DNA of 64,000 nt. Source: Sepioteuthis lessoniana (Eukaryota > Mollusca > Cephalopoda > Myopsida > Loliginidae). The notes under the pieces were generated by a model that searched no databases, had not been told where the DNA came from, and was given only the letters and a program-made list of their open reading frames with translations. Of this stretch, positions 44,111 to 56,313 are shown in pieces. The first letter of the stretch is position 1. Every line of letters begins with the position of its first letter. Location: assembly GCA_963585895.1 (NCBI GenBank), contig OY757947.1, forward strand, positions 34,786,883 to 34,850,882, read 5' to 3'. The translations under genes were made by a program, and so were the position numbers.

Positions 44111-44683
44111 AACCGACTGGGACATACTGATTAGTGATAGAACCACAAATTCAATTTTCTACTTACTTGTACACACCTATGAAAATTATTGTCTCAAAAA
44201 GCAGTCAAAATTCTGCTACATTTTGGGAAACAGCATTTTCAGTACTTACCAAGATGATGACCAAATATATATTGTTTGGTATCACCCACCTTTTCCACAC
44301 AATGAACTAGTTCATCTGCCATATATAGCAGTAGCTACTAATACCAGGGAAGACTAGAAGGTTCATTTTCTTGTGTTGCTAAAATACTATTGACGAGTAA
44401 GTGTTATTTTGATTGTTAAAGTTGTTCTTGTTTTTAAAAAAATATTGTTATTTGTTGGAATTTTTGAAACCCGTTTGTTACTGTTTTGAACTGTTATCGT
44501 TGACTGCCCCTCCCCCAAACAATTGTTATTTTGTTTGTTGAGGGGGGTTAACTCCTGTTAACTTTTGTGGGGAAAAAAAAAACAAAAAAACAAAACACGA
44601 CTCATCTTTTTCATCTCCAACATCGTCTCATTTTCTCAAGAACATTCGTTATTTTTCTCGCCAAGTTGCCATAAAAAGCAACT

Positions 44684-46659
44684 ATGGCAGAATCATCCGA
44701 TTCGACATCGGACATATTTGACGGCCTAAGCCCCCCCCCCTCAAAGCCGGAAGACAGAGGGCCAGTACCCTCACAGTCATCTACCCCGGCCAGTACAATA
44801 CAACCGGCTCAAAAAGTACCATCCATACAAGCCTCTTGGACAGAAAAAATAACCCAAAAGAAATGCCCTAAAAACTATGTCCAAATTAGGGAAAAATATG
44901 AAAAATATTTTCACGGAAATAGAATACTCCCTATTCCCGAATTAGTCCAAGAGGTCTAGCCCAAGAAAATATCTTTTGTTATTACAGACTTAAAAACCAG
45001 AAGGCTGGCTGGTATAAAGAAAGAATGTTTTGAAGAGTTACTGAAAGGAGCAGGCATCCCTGCAAAATATTATTGCAGACGAAGCTTTGCAACTTGGGAT
45101 GTGCTGCTGCCTACGGAAGAACTAGCAAAGAAACTGGTCGGGAATAATATTACATCCAAGTACTTCCGGCTTCAGCCCGAGTATCTGGGAAGAAGGCGAA
45201 TAAAGATCACTGTGTGTAATGTCCCGATTGAATTAAATGAGGAGGTGTTGGCTGCATTTCTGAGTAACTATGGGAACATCGAAGATGCAGCCAAGGCAAA
45301 ATCACCAAGCGGGACTGCGCACGGTGATTATTTGTTCACCATTTGCATGGACAGAGGGGGGTTTATGGCTATACCCCACACCATGGAATATGAGAGCCAG
45401 ACAATGACGGTAGTTGTAGAGGGTAGGAAGCCCCAGTGTTGGAACTACAAACAACTGGGGCACTTCTCTAAATCCTGCCCTCAAAAAACCAACAAGACGA
45501 CAAAAACAAATGCTACGGCCGTAACTGCAAAAGCAGCAGCAGCAACAACGAATACAATGACGAAGCCAACAGGCGAAAGCCCCAAACAAGACACTGGGGA
45601 CCACCCCGACAAAGAAGAGGGGTGGACCCAAGTACAAAGGGGCGGAAAAAAAAGAAGAGCCCAGTCAAAACATCGGATAGTGAGGCACCAATTGCAGCCA
45701 TTAGTGCTGATACTGTAACTACTGTTACTACTACAACAACGAAAAAAGCAGCAGCATCACCGTCTACTACAGCAAAGAAAATCAAAGAAAAAACTAAAGA
45801 AAAAACTAAAGAAATTGAAGCGATGGATTACTCCATAAATTTAAAAAGACGTAGGGATAGTGGGGACTCAATAACTGAGGAAGGGGGAAAAACATATAAA
45901 AAAGCCACCCCAAGTAAAAGCAAAACAATCCCAAACACCCTCTTCGCCCCAACCAAAGGGAAAGAAAAACATTCGACCAGCTCAAATCATCCCTCCCCAA
46001 CAAAGTACCCCAGCACACCTCTCAGACTTCCCACTTTCCCCTAAAACTCCCTCACTCTCACCTATCACAACCCCCGACTTACTCCTTCGTTCCCAGTCGG
46101 CGACAAGAGAATCAACGCCACCAGCATCATCATTATCATCATCCAGTGTACAAAAGCAGCGGTCACGGTCGACTTCAAACGAAGTTCGCCGTGCACTGAC
46201 TGCATATCATTTTTGTGAAGACATACTTCAGCCCCAGAATTTAGGCACGTGGTCAAAAAGTCCTTGAAACCACTACTGTAATTAAGGACTGTGGACAAGC
46301 TGGATATCACAAACCCTTACTTATTCAAGGACGCACCAATGTTAACCACATTCGTCCGTACGGCTGGCAATCGGACTAAAGAGCTCTGGCGATTTATCAA
46401 CGATGCCAGTCGGACGGACGTAATGTTGGCGGACACAAAAAACTCCATGTTAAGAAAAATGCTTCCCTTTTGTGCGGGCAGGGTCCCGATTTTAGTTCAC
46501 CCGTCCTTCTATAGGTCCCTAAAGTTGCGGTACCCCGTGGATGTCGGGGGAATTACCAGGGACAACCGAGTAAGTACTGAGCTCGGCACCGGATCCCTGC
46601 GTCAGGCCGTCGGCATCCTCACCCCGAAGGATTTCCGGCCCGTAGTCGACACTGAGTAA
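44684..46659 (+). pseudogene. LINE copy A ORF1 (RNA-binding protein), broken
   Basis: ATG at 44684. A TAG at 44957-44959 interrupts it; copy B has CAA-type sense sequence there. Central RRM-like region (YFRLQPEYLGRRRIKITVCN, then NVPIELNEEVLAAFLSNYG), then the zinc knuckle CWNYKQLGHFSKSC, in which the second Cys is Tyr (codon 45446-45448). A frameshift in the A-run near 45645 and at least one more before 46044 follow. The conserved C-terminal part reads from 46291 to TAA 46657-46659. The role in related elements is nucleic-acid chaperone or RNP formation. Confidence 0.8.
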
Positions 46660-46673
46660 GGTAAGTGGGATTG

Positions 46674-49600
46674 ATGGCTCTAAACCTTGCTACTTTGAAT
46701 GTGAGGGGATTGAGGGATCCGGGCAAGTGTACGTGCTTGCTTGGTGAACTTAAAACTCTCGGTGTAGATGTTGCTGCAGTGCAGGAAACCCACTTCACTT
46801 GCGGTGCCGACTGTCGTGTGCTGGAAAGCGATTTTAACGTTTTCTCAGCATACGGCAGCCGTACCAGCGTTAGGGTTTCTTTGCTAGTTGGACGCAGCCT
46901 TGATGCTGACGTTGACGTTGTTTTTGCAGATGACGGGGACCGACTGGTTGTGGCCGATGTTGCCGTGAAAAGTTTCAAGTTTCGTCTGGTTGCGGTTTAT
47001 GCGCCCAATATCGTTGTGGAGAGGGTTTCCTTTTTTCGTCGGTTGGCGCCGTTCCTGGACGATACGAAGCGGCTAGTTTTAATGGGTGATTGGAATGCGA
47101 TCCTTGATCCCAAGATAGATAAGGTCGGGCGGGGAGCTAGGCGTGTGGGAAGGTGTGAAAGCAGCCTTGCCGGCCTCATGACTCGTCATGACCTCGTCGA
47201 CAGGTTTCGTCTGGATCACCCAGGGCGGGAGATGTGGACGTAGCTAGATAGTTCGCCCTCAGCCAAAGTAGCTTCCTACTTGGACAGAGTGTTAGTGAGA
47301 CGAGCTGACATTAATTTTGTTAGTTGTCCCACGTTCCACTTGATAGCGTGGACTGACCATAAACTTGTTAGAGTCAGTCTACGGTTAGCAAATAGGCCTA
47401 GTCTGGCCGTTTACTGGAAGTTCAATACCTCCTTACTGGAGATACGGGACTTCCGGGATCGGCTAGAATCCCTAATTCAGCGGGCGTTAGTGGGGGCGGT
47501 TACCGGGAATAGGTGGTGGGGATCTCTTAAACATAGGATTAGAGATTTCGCTACCAAGTACGGTCGACAGCTCAACTTAGATAGGACCGCGGAAGCGAAA
47601 TCTATAGACGATAGACTTTCCCGGGCGGTGGCTGGGGGGGACTCCCTAAACGTAGAGCTAGCTAGGAGGGACCTTGAGCGCGAGAGTAGCGAGCCCTACA
47701 AGGGATAAGTAGTTAGATCTAGGTTAAAGAGAGTTCTCAACGAAGCTGTGAAAACGAACGCGACTGCGCGTGAAGAAGTGCGAAGGTTCCCCGATCGGTA
47801 TATCGGTTCTGTCAAGGCCCCGGATGGGCGACTGCTGCGATCGGGTCGCGAGATTCGTGACGCCTTTCGGGCGCACTTTCGGGATCGCTTTGCCCGCTGT
47901 ACTGATCTCCCGCTCCGGGAGTTTCGTAGCTATCTTGCCGACTTCCCCCGCCTTGGGGTGGCTGAAGCGGCTAGCTGCGAGGGTGTGGTTACTGAATGCG
48001 AAGTCCGTGACGCGTTGAAGCAGGTCGGCCTCAACAAGTCGCCAGGACTAGATGGTTTGCCCTACGAAGTGTACTTGAGGATGTCGCACATGTTTGTGCC
48101 TATTCTGACGGATATGTTCAACCATTGGTTCGCCCAGGGAGCCATCCCTGGTAGCTTTACCAAGGGCGTGATCACATTGCTGAAGAAAGGTGGCAGGCAT
48201 GTTTGGGAGGGTTTAGATGATTACAGGCCCATAACTCTGCTTAACACAGAGTTAAAGATTTTGGCCCGGGTCTTAGCGAATCGTTTACAGCTTGTCATTA
48301 GCGATCTGATCGGCTCTGAGCAGACCTTTGCTGTGAAGGGAAGATCGATCCAGGACAACCTGCACTTGATTCGCGAGGTCCTAGAGGGTATAGAAGACGG
48401 CACCGAGGCCGCGCTGATCAGTTTAGATCAGTCCAAGGCCTTCGATAGGGTTGACCATCGGTTTTTGGCGACTGTTTTGGAGACTGCCGGATTCAAACCG
48501 GAGTTCAGCAGATGGATTAGCATGATGTACCACAACCCCCAGGCAGTGGTGCAGGTGAACGGAAGGCGTTCGAGGGTGTTCGCGGTCTGTTGTCTCCTCT
48601 TCTCTATGTCCTAGCTTTGGAGCCCCTGCTCCGTAGGCTTAGGGATAGGACGACAAATCCGGCCCTGCGCGGTGTCCCTTTTGCTGGCCCTCTTACGGCA
48701 AGGGTTTCCGCGTTCGCCGATGATATCACAGTGTTTGTATCCCGCCGCCTGGATATAAAGGCTGTGAAGAAGGCGGTTAGCGAGTACGAGCGGATTGCAG
48801 GAGCCAAGGTCAATTTTGACAAAAGCGAAGGTTTGCGGCTCGGTGCTTGGAGGGGTAGCAATACTCTTCCGGGGCCCTTCCGCTGGAGTGACGGACCCGT
48901 CCGCGTCCTCGGGGTGTGGTTCGGGCCCGACCTCCAACTGGAGTGAAATTGGTCGGAAATACAAGCCAAGGTGAATGCTCAGGTGGGAATCTGGCTTTCA
49001 AGGAGGTTGTCCTTAAAGGGCAGGGCGGAAGCGTGCGCCGTGTACGTCTTCCCCTTGATCCTTTACCGATTGGCTGTACTTCCTCTGCCTAAGGTAAATC
49101 GGTTGGCGCTGCAACGATCCCTTTCCAGATTGCTCTGGGGAGGTGCAAGGCCGATGGTCCGTAGGCAGGTCTGTATCCAACGTACACGCAACGGGGGTCT
49201 AGGTATGCCTGATCTGGAGAGCTACTGGCTTGCTGAAAGACTTGCATACTTGGGCAGAGCCTTGACGGGGGACGCAGTGTGGAGATTGAAGGCGAGTCGG
49301 ACTTTTCCTCGCCTAAAGTCAGACCCAAAGGCTGAAGGTCGACGTAGGCCTTTGGGCGAAACACTGTTTGTCCGCGAGTGCCGAACGGCCCTTCGTAACC
49401 TTCTTGGGTCCAGTGACCTTTCACGGCCTCGAAAAGAACTATATCGGGAGCTAGTGGTGGGTTCCGCTTCTGATCCTCTCAGCGAGCGGCGCGGCTGGAC
49501 GACGGAGGAGATTCGCTCTCACTGGAACTGGGCGCCAGGATCGAGCTTCTTGAACAACTCCGAGTTCTCGCTCACCTGGCGACTTGTTCGAAATGCGTTA

Positions 49601-50113
49601 CCCCTTGTCGGCTTGAACTACAAAGCGGGCCTGGCAGACATGCCCGATTGCGCTCGCTGCGGCAGTGGCTTGGAAGAAACGGCTGAGCACGCCTTCTACT
49701 ACTGCGAGCGAGTTCGCCCGTTTTGGGATCACGTCGGCGAGTGGACGGCTCGCATCGAACCCAAACAGCTCGTGCTGCTCGACGTTGGTTACGTCGTGGA
49801 CAACGTTCTTCCTCCGTATCAGGGTGAGAAGCGTGTGGTGTTTCTCGCGATCCTAGCTGTAGCTAGAATGGTGATTTGGACGACGCGAAACAAGGGATTG
49901 TATGACGATGCAAACTTTTCTCATCGCGATCTGGTTTTGTATTTTCGGCATCAGCTGAGGGTCAAAATCAGATGCGATAGAAAACGCTTGGATCGCATAA
50001 CATTCAGCGAAAGGTGGGTGAATGCAGCGAGCCTGGTCGTGCGAAAGGGGGCAACGTTGGAGTCATCCTTCCCTCCTCTGCCGGCTCATGGCGTCTACGG
50101 TACGGGTCCTTAG
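46674..50113 (+). pseudogene. LINE copy A ORF2 (endonuclease and reverse transcriptase), broken
   Basis: Starts 14 nt after the ORF1 stop. APE-type endonuclease: TLNVRGL, AVQETHF, VAVYAPN, LMGDWNAI, and AWTDHKLV. Reverse transcriptase: SPGLDGLPYEVY, DDYRPITLLNTELKILARV, SLDQSKAFDRVDH and SAFADDITVF (the FADD acids near 48712-48723). C-terminal CARCGSGLEETAEHAFYYC. Damage: TAG 47241-47243, TAA 47706-47708, a frame-changing deletion near 48583 removing most of the RQGCPLSP-type motif, and TGA 48944-48946. Intact length would be about 1150 residues. Not functional. Confidence 0.88.
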
Positions 50114-51143
50114 GGACCCCATCCCTGGTGAGTAGAACTGTTCCCTTTTTCTTTTGGTACCTAGGTACCTAATTAGCAGTATGTTGTGAGGCATTGTCCC
50201 CGTCATCTAGTCGTTAGTTCTCAAGATCTTCCCCATCCCCATTATTTTTCGACCTCAACCCGTATCCCAGTCCACGTTTACTGAAGATCTTGAACATTCA
50301 TATGAATAAAAATCATATCACCTGCTTGTATCAACCCACACCGCGCCCGACCCCTTATTTCTTTTACCCCGGTAGATTAGGACTCCTGTCCCACCTAGGG
50401 TAGGTTCGGCTTGTTTCCGGTTCTTTCGTCCCGGAAAACAGTCGGCCTCCAATTTTATAGACGGGGGGATGGGAGGGCAACCAAACGGGGGATTTTTCCT
50501 TTGTTTTTGTATATATTTCGGGGTTTTTTCTCCCATTCCCATCACATTCATTGTAAATAAATCATACTTGTAAATAAAATCATTCATCAATCTCGGGATT
50601 TTAAGTAGGACTTCTTCATAGAGCAAATGTGGTATTTTGGTGATTGCAGCGCAAAAGGCGATGGATGAATGGATTTATATCGTATTGTTGAATGGGTCGG
50701 CGAATGTGGCTAGCTAGGTCTCCTTAGTTTATATAGAAAAGTATGACCGCTCCCTTCCCCTCCCCCAAAACTTCAAGGCCTTGTGCCTTCTGTATATTTC
50801 ATACAGAAATAAAGCAGACTAGAACGTTCATTTTCTTGTGTTGCTAAAATTACTATTGACGAGTAAGTGTTTTTTTGATTGTTAAAGTTGTTCTTGTTTT
50901 AAAAAATATTGTTATTTGTTGGAATTTTTGAAACCCGTTTGTTATTGTTTTGAACTGTTATCGTTGACTGCCCCTCTCCCAAACAATTGTTATTTTGTTT
51001 GTTGAGGGGGCTAACGCTTGTTATCCTCGGATCATTTTTGAAAAAACATAACGACTTATTCCATCATCATCCAAAGTATTTTCACCTACACACAAACAAG
51101 AACATTCGACGGTCATCCTCTCCTAGTTGCCTCATAAGCAGCG

Positions 51144-53184
51144 ATGGCAGAGGCCCCAACTTCACCAGTGTCATCATCACCAGACATATTTAAAGATCAA
51201 AGTCCCCCCTCAAAGCCGGAAGAAAGATGGCCTGCACTCTCGCAGCCATCTTCGTCGGCCAGTTCAATCCAACCGGCGCAAAAGGTACCTTCACTGCCAG
51301 CCTCTTGGACAACAAAAATAAAACCAAGCCCGAAAGACTATACTAAAATAAGAGAAAAATACGAGAAGTACTTCCAAGGGAATAGGATACTTCCTATTCC
51401 CGAACTTGTACAGGAAGTACAACCCAAAATAATCTCGTTCGTAGTCACAGACTTGAAAACAAAGAGGCTGGCAGGTATCAAAAAAGATACTTTTGAAGGC
51501 TTGCTAAAAGCAGCAGACATTCCCGCAAAGTACTACCGTAGACGTAGCTTTGCAACATGGGATGTGCTGCTGCCATCAGAAGACCTTGCAGCCAAGCTGG
51601 CCGGCGAAAACGTCATCTCCAAGTACTTCCGGCTTCAGCCAGAGTACATGGGAAGACGTAAAATCCGAATCACCGAGTGTAATGTCCCGATACAGCTAAA
51701 TGAGGAGGTCCTGGCTGCCTACCTCGTAAAACATGGCGAAATAGAGGAAATCACCAAAGCAAAATCTGTTAACGGGACAGCGCACGGTGATTATATCTTC
51801 ACCATGTGCCTGGACAGAGGGGGGTTCACAGCCATACCTCACGTAATCGAATATGAACATCAGATCATGACAGTCGTTGTTGAGGGCAGGAAGCCCCAGT
51901 GCTGGAATTGCAAGCAGCTGGGGCACTTTTCAAAATCCTGCCCTCAAAAAACCACCAAAACAACTCCGGCCACAACAACAACAACAGAAACGACAACGAA
52001 CACAACGACAACTATAGCAGCAGAATCAACAGCAGCGACCGAAGGAAAAAAAAATGAAACCCCTAAAGCTAAAACCGGGGACAGCCCCGACAAAGAAGAG
52101 GGCTGGACCCAGGTGGCTAAGGGGGGAAAAAAGAAGAAGACCCCCATCAAAGAACCAGCAACAAAAACAGATTACACCAAGTCAACAATGACCACGACAG
52201 CGAAAACTAACTCTATTGCTACTAATACAATCAGCACAGCCAAAACATCATCATCATCATCGTCATCTACAAAACCATCATCATCATCATCATCATCAAC
52301 AAAAAAGAAACAAAGAAAAAACAGAAAAAAATGAAATTGAAGCAATTTAAAACGGCGAAGAGATAGTGGGGACTCGGTAGCTGGGGAGGGGGAGAAAAAA
52401 CATATTAAGGGACCAACACAAGAAACACAAACACTGTCCCAAACACCCTCCCAACCTCAACAAAAGGGCGAAAAAATTGAAAGACCAGCCCAAATCATTC
52501 CTCCCCCACAAAAACCTCAAAATACCCCAGCACATTTTTCTGACTTCCCACATTCCCCCAAATCACCTTCACTGTTACCTATCAAAACACCCAGACAACT
52601 TGTAAGGTCACACTCGTTGACCAGGGAGTCGACGACAAAGGAAGCAGCAACATCATCATTTCTATCAACACATCAAAAACCAAGGTCACTGTCGGCTTCA
52701 AACGAAGCCCAACGTGCCTTCACGGCATACCACTATTGCCAAGACATCCTAGAACCACAACATATGGACCATGTTCTAAAAAAAAACATTAAAACCCTTA
52801 TCATCCCTAAAAAACATAAATGGCAAGGACATTACCAACCCGTATCTATTCAAGAGTGCAGCAATGGTGACCACATTCGTCCGTTCGGCTGGACCCCGAA
52901 CCAAAGAGCTCTGGCACTTTCTTGAGGGGGCCAGTCGAGCGGACGTAATGTTGACGGATTTGCGCCACCAAAGTTTGAAAACATTGCTTCCTTTTTGTTC
53001 GGGCAGGGTCCCGATTTTAGTTCACCCGTCCTTCTATAGGTCCCTAAAGTTGCGGTACCCCGTGGATGTCGGGGGAATTACCAGGGACAACCGAGTAAGT
53101 ACTGAGCTCGGCACCGGATCCCTGCGTCAGGCCGTCGGCATCCTTACCCCGAAGGATTTCCGGCCCGTAGTCGACACTGAGTAA
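51144..53184 (+). pseudogene. LINE copy B ORF1, mostly open but frameshifted
   Basis: ATG 51144. Open for 396 residues with an intact zinc knuckle CWNCKQLGHFSKSC (C-x2-C-x4-H-x4-C). Then Thr-, Lys- and Ser-rich low complexity to TGA 52332-52334, where an A-run indel shifts frame. The reading continues in other frames (SLSASNEAQRAFTAYHYCQD near 52700), shifts again near 52860, and ends in the conserved C-terminus at TAA 53182-53184. Confidence 0.8.
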
Positions 53185-53198
53185 GGTAAGTGGGATTG

Positions 53199-53541
53199 AT
53201 GGCTCTAAACCTTGCTACTTTGAATGTGAGGGGATTGAGGGATCCGGGCAAGTGTACGTGCTTGCTTGGTGAACTTAAAACTCTCGGTGTAGATGTTGCT
53301 GCAGTGCAGGAAACCCACTTCACTTGCGGTGCCGACTGTCGTGTGCTGGAAAGCGATTTTAACGTTTTCTCAGCATACGGCAGCCGTACCAGCGTTGGGG
53401 TTTCTTTGCTAGTTGGACGCAGCCTTGATGCTGACGTTGACGTTGTTTTTGCAGATGACGGGGACCGACTGGTTGTGGCCGATGTTGCCGTGAAAAGTTT
53501 CAAGTTTCGTCTGGTTGCGGTTTATGCGCCCAATATCGTTG
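53199..53541 (+). pseudogene. LINE copy B ORF2, N-terminal endonuclease fragment
   Basis: Encodes MALNLATLNVRGLRD and continues to FRLVAVYAPNIV, then homology ends. About 114 residues, lacking the rest of the endonuclease and all of the reverse transcriptase. Nearly identical in DNA to copy A over this part. Confidence 0.85.
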
Positions 53542-54340
53542 GCAACAGACAAACCTCCAGGTCTCTCAGACAGCATTGCCCAGCTACGCATAACCACAGA
53601 CAGCGACACAAAACATCACACAGCCGAACACACGAGAACTTCTCACACAGCAACATACTGTCAGTAAACAACACATACTAATATTTGCACAACATGGTAA
53701 TGAATGTTATATACAAGCGTGTGGTTGCAAGAAAAATAAGACTGACGAGAAGATTTAGTTTATTTTGTTTATTGAATAAATAAAATAAGCGGATGAAATA
53801 TCTGGCCGGCTGACGAGGGTTTGTCTATTCGGCGACGAGCGGTTGCTTTGATCTGGTCGGACGGTGTTGTCGGGTGACGCTCTTCGGGCGGCCGATGATT
53901 TAACTGGCGTGTGACCTCTGCTTGGCCGATTTATATGTTCCCAATTTCAAACACCGGCTCCAGAAAATACTACTTGTGGAAAAAATGATTGGTTGAAAAA
54001 TAGACCTTTTTTTTAATAACTGAGAATTTTCTGGGGATTTTGGATAGGCTATGCACGGAGCCTATGCGCAGAAGCCATGATTTTCTCAGTTTGACACTCG
54101 CCGTTGTTGGGTCAACATCCGGTAGCTGTTATTTTCTTCTACGGTGTCGATGCCTGTGGGTCTGTGTTTTGTGTGTTTTAGTTGTTAGGTGTGTGAAGAG
54201 TTAAGTGGGTGAATCAGAAGAGATTTGATGTATTTTACTAACATGAGGATTCACTGACGGTTATATCATTCATTCGATCACCAACAAAATTCACCTGCAT
54301 TACAATAACAACTAGTCCACATATAAGAAAAAACTAAAAA
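53542..54340. other. unassigned sequence replacing the 3' part of LINE copy B
   Basis: The minus strand contains a TATA-like CATATAAATCGGCC near 53930, then TTATTTTATTTATTCAATAA, then a U5-like segment ending GTTGCCA at the LINE junction. This could be part of an LTR on the minus strand, but no partner or target duplication is seen. Confidence 0.3.
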
Positions 54341-54354
54341 AAAAAAAAACATTG

Positions 54355-54960
54355 ACAGTCTTGCCCAGTCGGCTGGGGATGTAGGCTACACCGACTGCAC
54401 CTGTACTGAGGGGTAAGACCCACTCCTCAACAGAGTCCTGGATACGACACTAAACAAGCCAAGGTTGAAGTTCCAGTAATCATGGAATTTTGGGGAATGC
54501 GGAGAACCACTTCATTGCCATTACTCCCTGTTCCACCCTGCCCGGAGTAGTAGCACCTGATAGGGTCCTATCTATGGTTCAAGTAGAACTAAACTGTGTA
54601 TTTATGCTAAACTGAATTGCTTGAGATAGAACTGTTTTGATATTTAAACTGCGTACTAATACTAAAGTGAACTGCTTGAAATGGAAATGTTTTGACATGT
54701 AAATTGTGTACTTATGCAAAACTGAATTGTTGGAATTGGAACTGTTTTTGACATTGAAACTGTACTAACATTAAACTGAATTGTTTGAAATATAACTGTT
54801 TTGACATTTAACTGTGTGTAGACAAAAACTATACTTATACTAAACTGAATTGTTTGAATTAGAACTGTTTGACTAAACTGAATAGCTTGAAATAGAAATG
54901 TTTTTGACAATTAAACAGTGTACTTACATTTAAACTGCGTAAACTGAATTGTTTGAAATG
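54355..54960 (+). repeat. family B element with about 60-bp internal repeats
   Basis: Head with CTGGGGATGTAGGCTACACC, GAGGGGTAAGACC; CATTGCCATTACTCCCTGTT; GTAGCACCTGATAGGGTCCT. Then about six units of TAAACTGAATTG.TTGAAAT and ACTGTTTTGACAT.TAAACTG. The minus-strand copy at 245-545 has the same internal unit. Confidence 0.75.
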
Positions 54961-55754
54961 AAAACTCAAACACAACCAACCAACCAACCTTGATAGTCGT
55001 GGCGAAAGTAAAGTTATCATTTTCCTATTTGCTTATTTTCTTATGACGTCAGATTTCATATGTCTTGATCTTCTCATACATTTTCCATCAGCAGTTAACT
55101 CATGTACACTATTCATATATGCTTTCACTCCCACGCACACATCCACACACATTTTTGAACTTTTGAACTTTTGGTCTCTTCCGAATTCAACACATCAAAT
55201 CGCTGAAAAAAGAAATATAATTGTTTATATGAATATAAATGTTTAACTAATTCAGTCTGGTTTTCTTATTATTTCTTCGCGTCGTTTAAAAAAAATTGTG
55301 TAGTATTTGTGGACGGGATACTCGGATATAAATTTTATCTTTTAATCCGGGTAGACTGACCTGCACAAATTTAGATTTGTGCAAAGTAAATTGTGTTGGG
55401 GTACAGTTGTTTGGTGAATATTTTTGTCCCTCATTTTGTGGGGGGTAAAGTCGTTTGGTTCCCCACAAATTTATGTTGGCTCATTATTTAAAAGTAAATG
55501 AAGTACACAAAGTGAAACGACGCGTACAAAAGAACATTCAAAACAAAGCAGTACAAACAAAATTAAATTTATATATCAACAAGTACATGAAAAAGGAAAC
55601 ATTACAAATATTCTAATATAGTCTATTGAATATTCCTCTGTATGTGTGTGTGTGTGTGTGTGTGCTAACACGGATATTATGAATAAAAACTAAATATTGA
55701 AAGTATCCTGTAGACTATAAAATGTATGAGGACTAAGTATTTCATGCAAGGTAT

Positions 55755-56178
55755 TATAGGACTTTACACTCCTATAAATTATTTTGGGCGATATGCTACT
55801 TGTTCCTACAAAGATGGCGGACGTTCACATATTCAGTCTCGGGAAACCATTGGCCAGGAGGACCACGTGACATGCTTAAAACTACGTCGGCGCGTAAATT
55901 CAAGTCCTGCGTTCGGAGCCTCCCTACAAGACGCGTATTTTCTATAAATACGTCGTCTTCAAACACCCTTGTTCTCTTTTACCAAATTTCTTCGCAGCAG
56001 CAACACACTCCCTCCAGCGTGAATCAACAGGAGAGCGAAGTAACAACATGGATGGGCCTCGCAGACATTCATATACAATGACTATGAGACCCTTTCCAGT
56101 CTCAATGAAACTGCCCGTTTCTAATCATAAAAAAGGACATTTTAAACACGTAATTCTTTTATAGCTTAGTTGTGTTAG

Positions 56179-56209
<31 letters not shown>

Positions 56210-56313
56210 CACACATATACACACACTATTATTTTGTTAGTAGAGTTAGTAATTTCTTTTATGCATCAATGTCAGTTTTATTATTATAGTATATAAATTT
56301 GTTTTTGTTCGTC
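55755..56313 (+). repeat. long direct repeat, copy 1
   Basis: From TATAGGACTTTACACTCC to TTTTTGTTCGTC. Includes a TATA-like CTATAAATACGTCG near 55943, CCACGTGACATGC, and an AC microsatellite (about 56178-56205). About 95 percent or more identical to 57204-57750 apart from the AC run length. Could be an LTR of a short element. Confidence 0.8.

Larger units (their letters stand above)
44352..50819 (+). mobile_element. Tx1/L1-like LINE, copy A, near full length, inactive
   Basis: Order: 5' UTR (44352-44683), ORF1 (44684-46659), ORF2 (46674-50113), 3' UTR (50114-50819) with AATAAA-like signals (near 50304, 50571 and 50808). The 5' UTR matches that of copy B at 50820. ORF2 carries an APE endonuclease, a reverse transcriptase and a C-terminal Cys/His motif in L1/Tx1 order. 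Clade placement rests on motifs such as LLNTELKILARVLANRL, SLDQSKAFDRVDH, and LSPLLYVLALEPLL. No poly-A tail or target duplication is visible. GC content is well above its surroundings. Confidence 0.85.
50820..53541 (+). mobile_element. Tx1/L1-like LINE, copy B, 3'-truncated
   Basis: The 5' UTR begins directly after the 3' end of copy A (AATAAAGCAGACT at 50807-50819). It contains ORF1 and the first third or so of the endonuclease. It stops matching copy A after CCCAATATCGTTG at about 53541. Loss of the 3' side is unusual for a LINE, which normally loses its 5' side. Confidence 0.85.

Noticed and set aside
44037..44357. 106-residue open frame before LINE copy A
   Set aside because: It starts within a family B element and shows no conserved motif.
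45302..45785. Minus-strand frames within the LINE ORF1
   Set aside because: Shadows of the plus-strand coding sequence.
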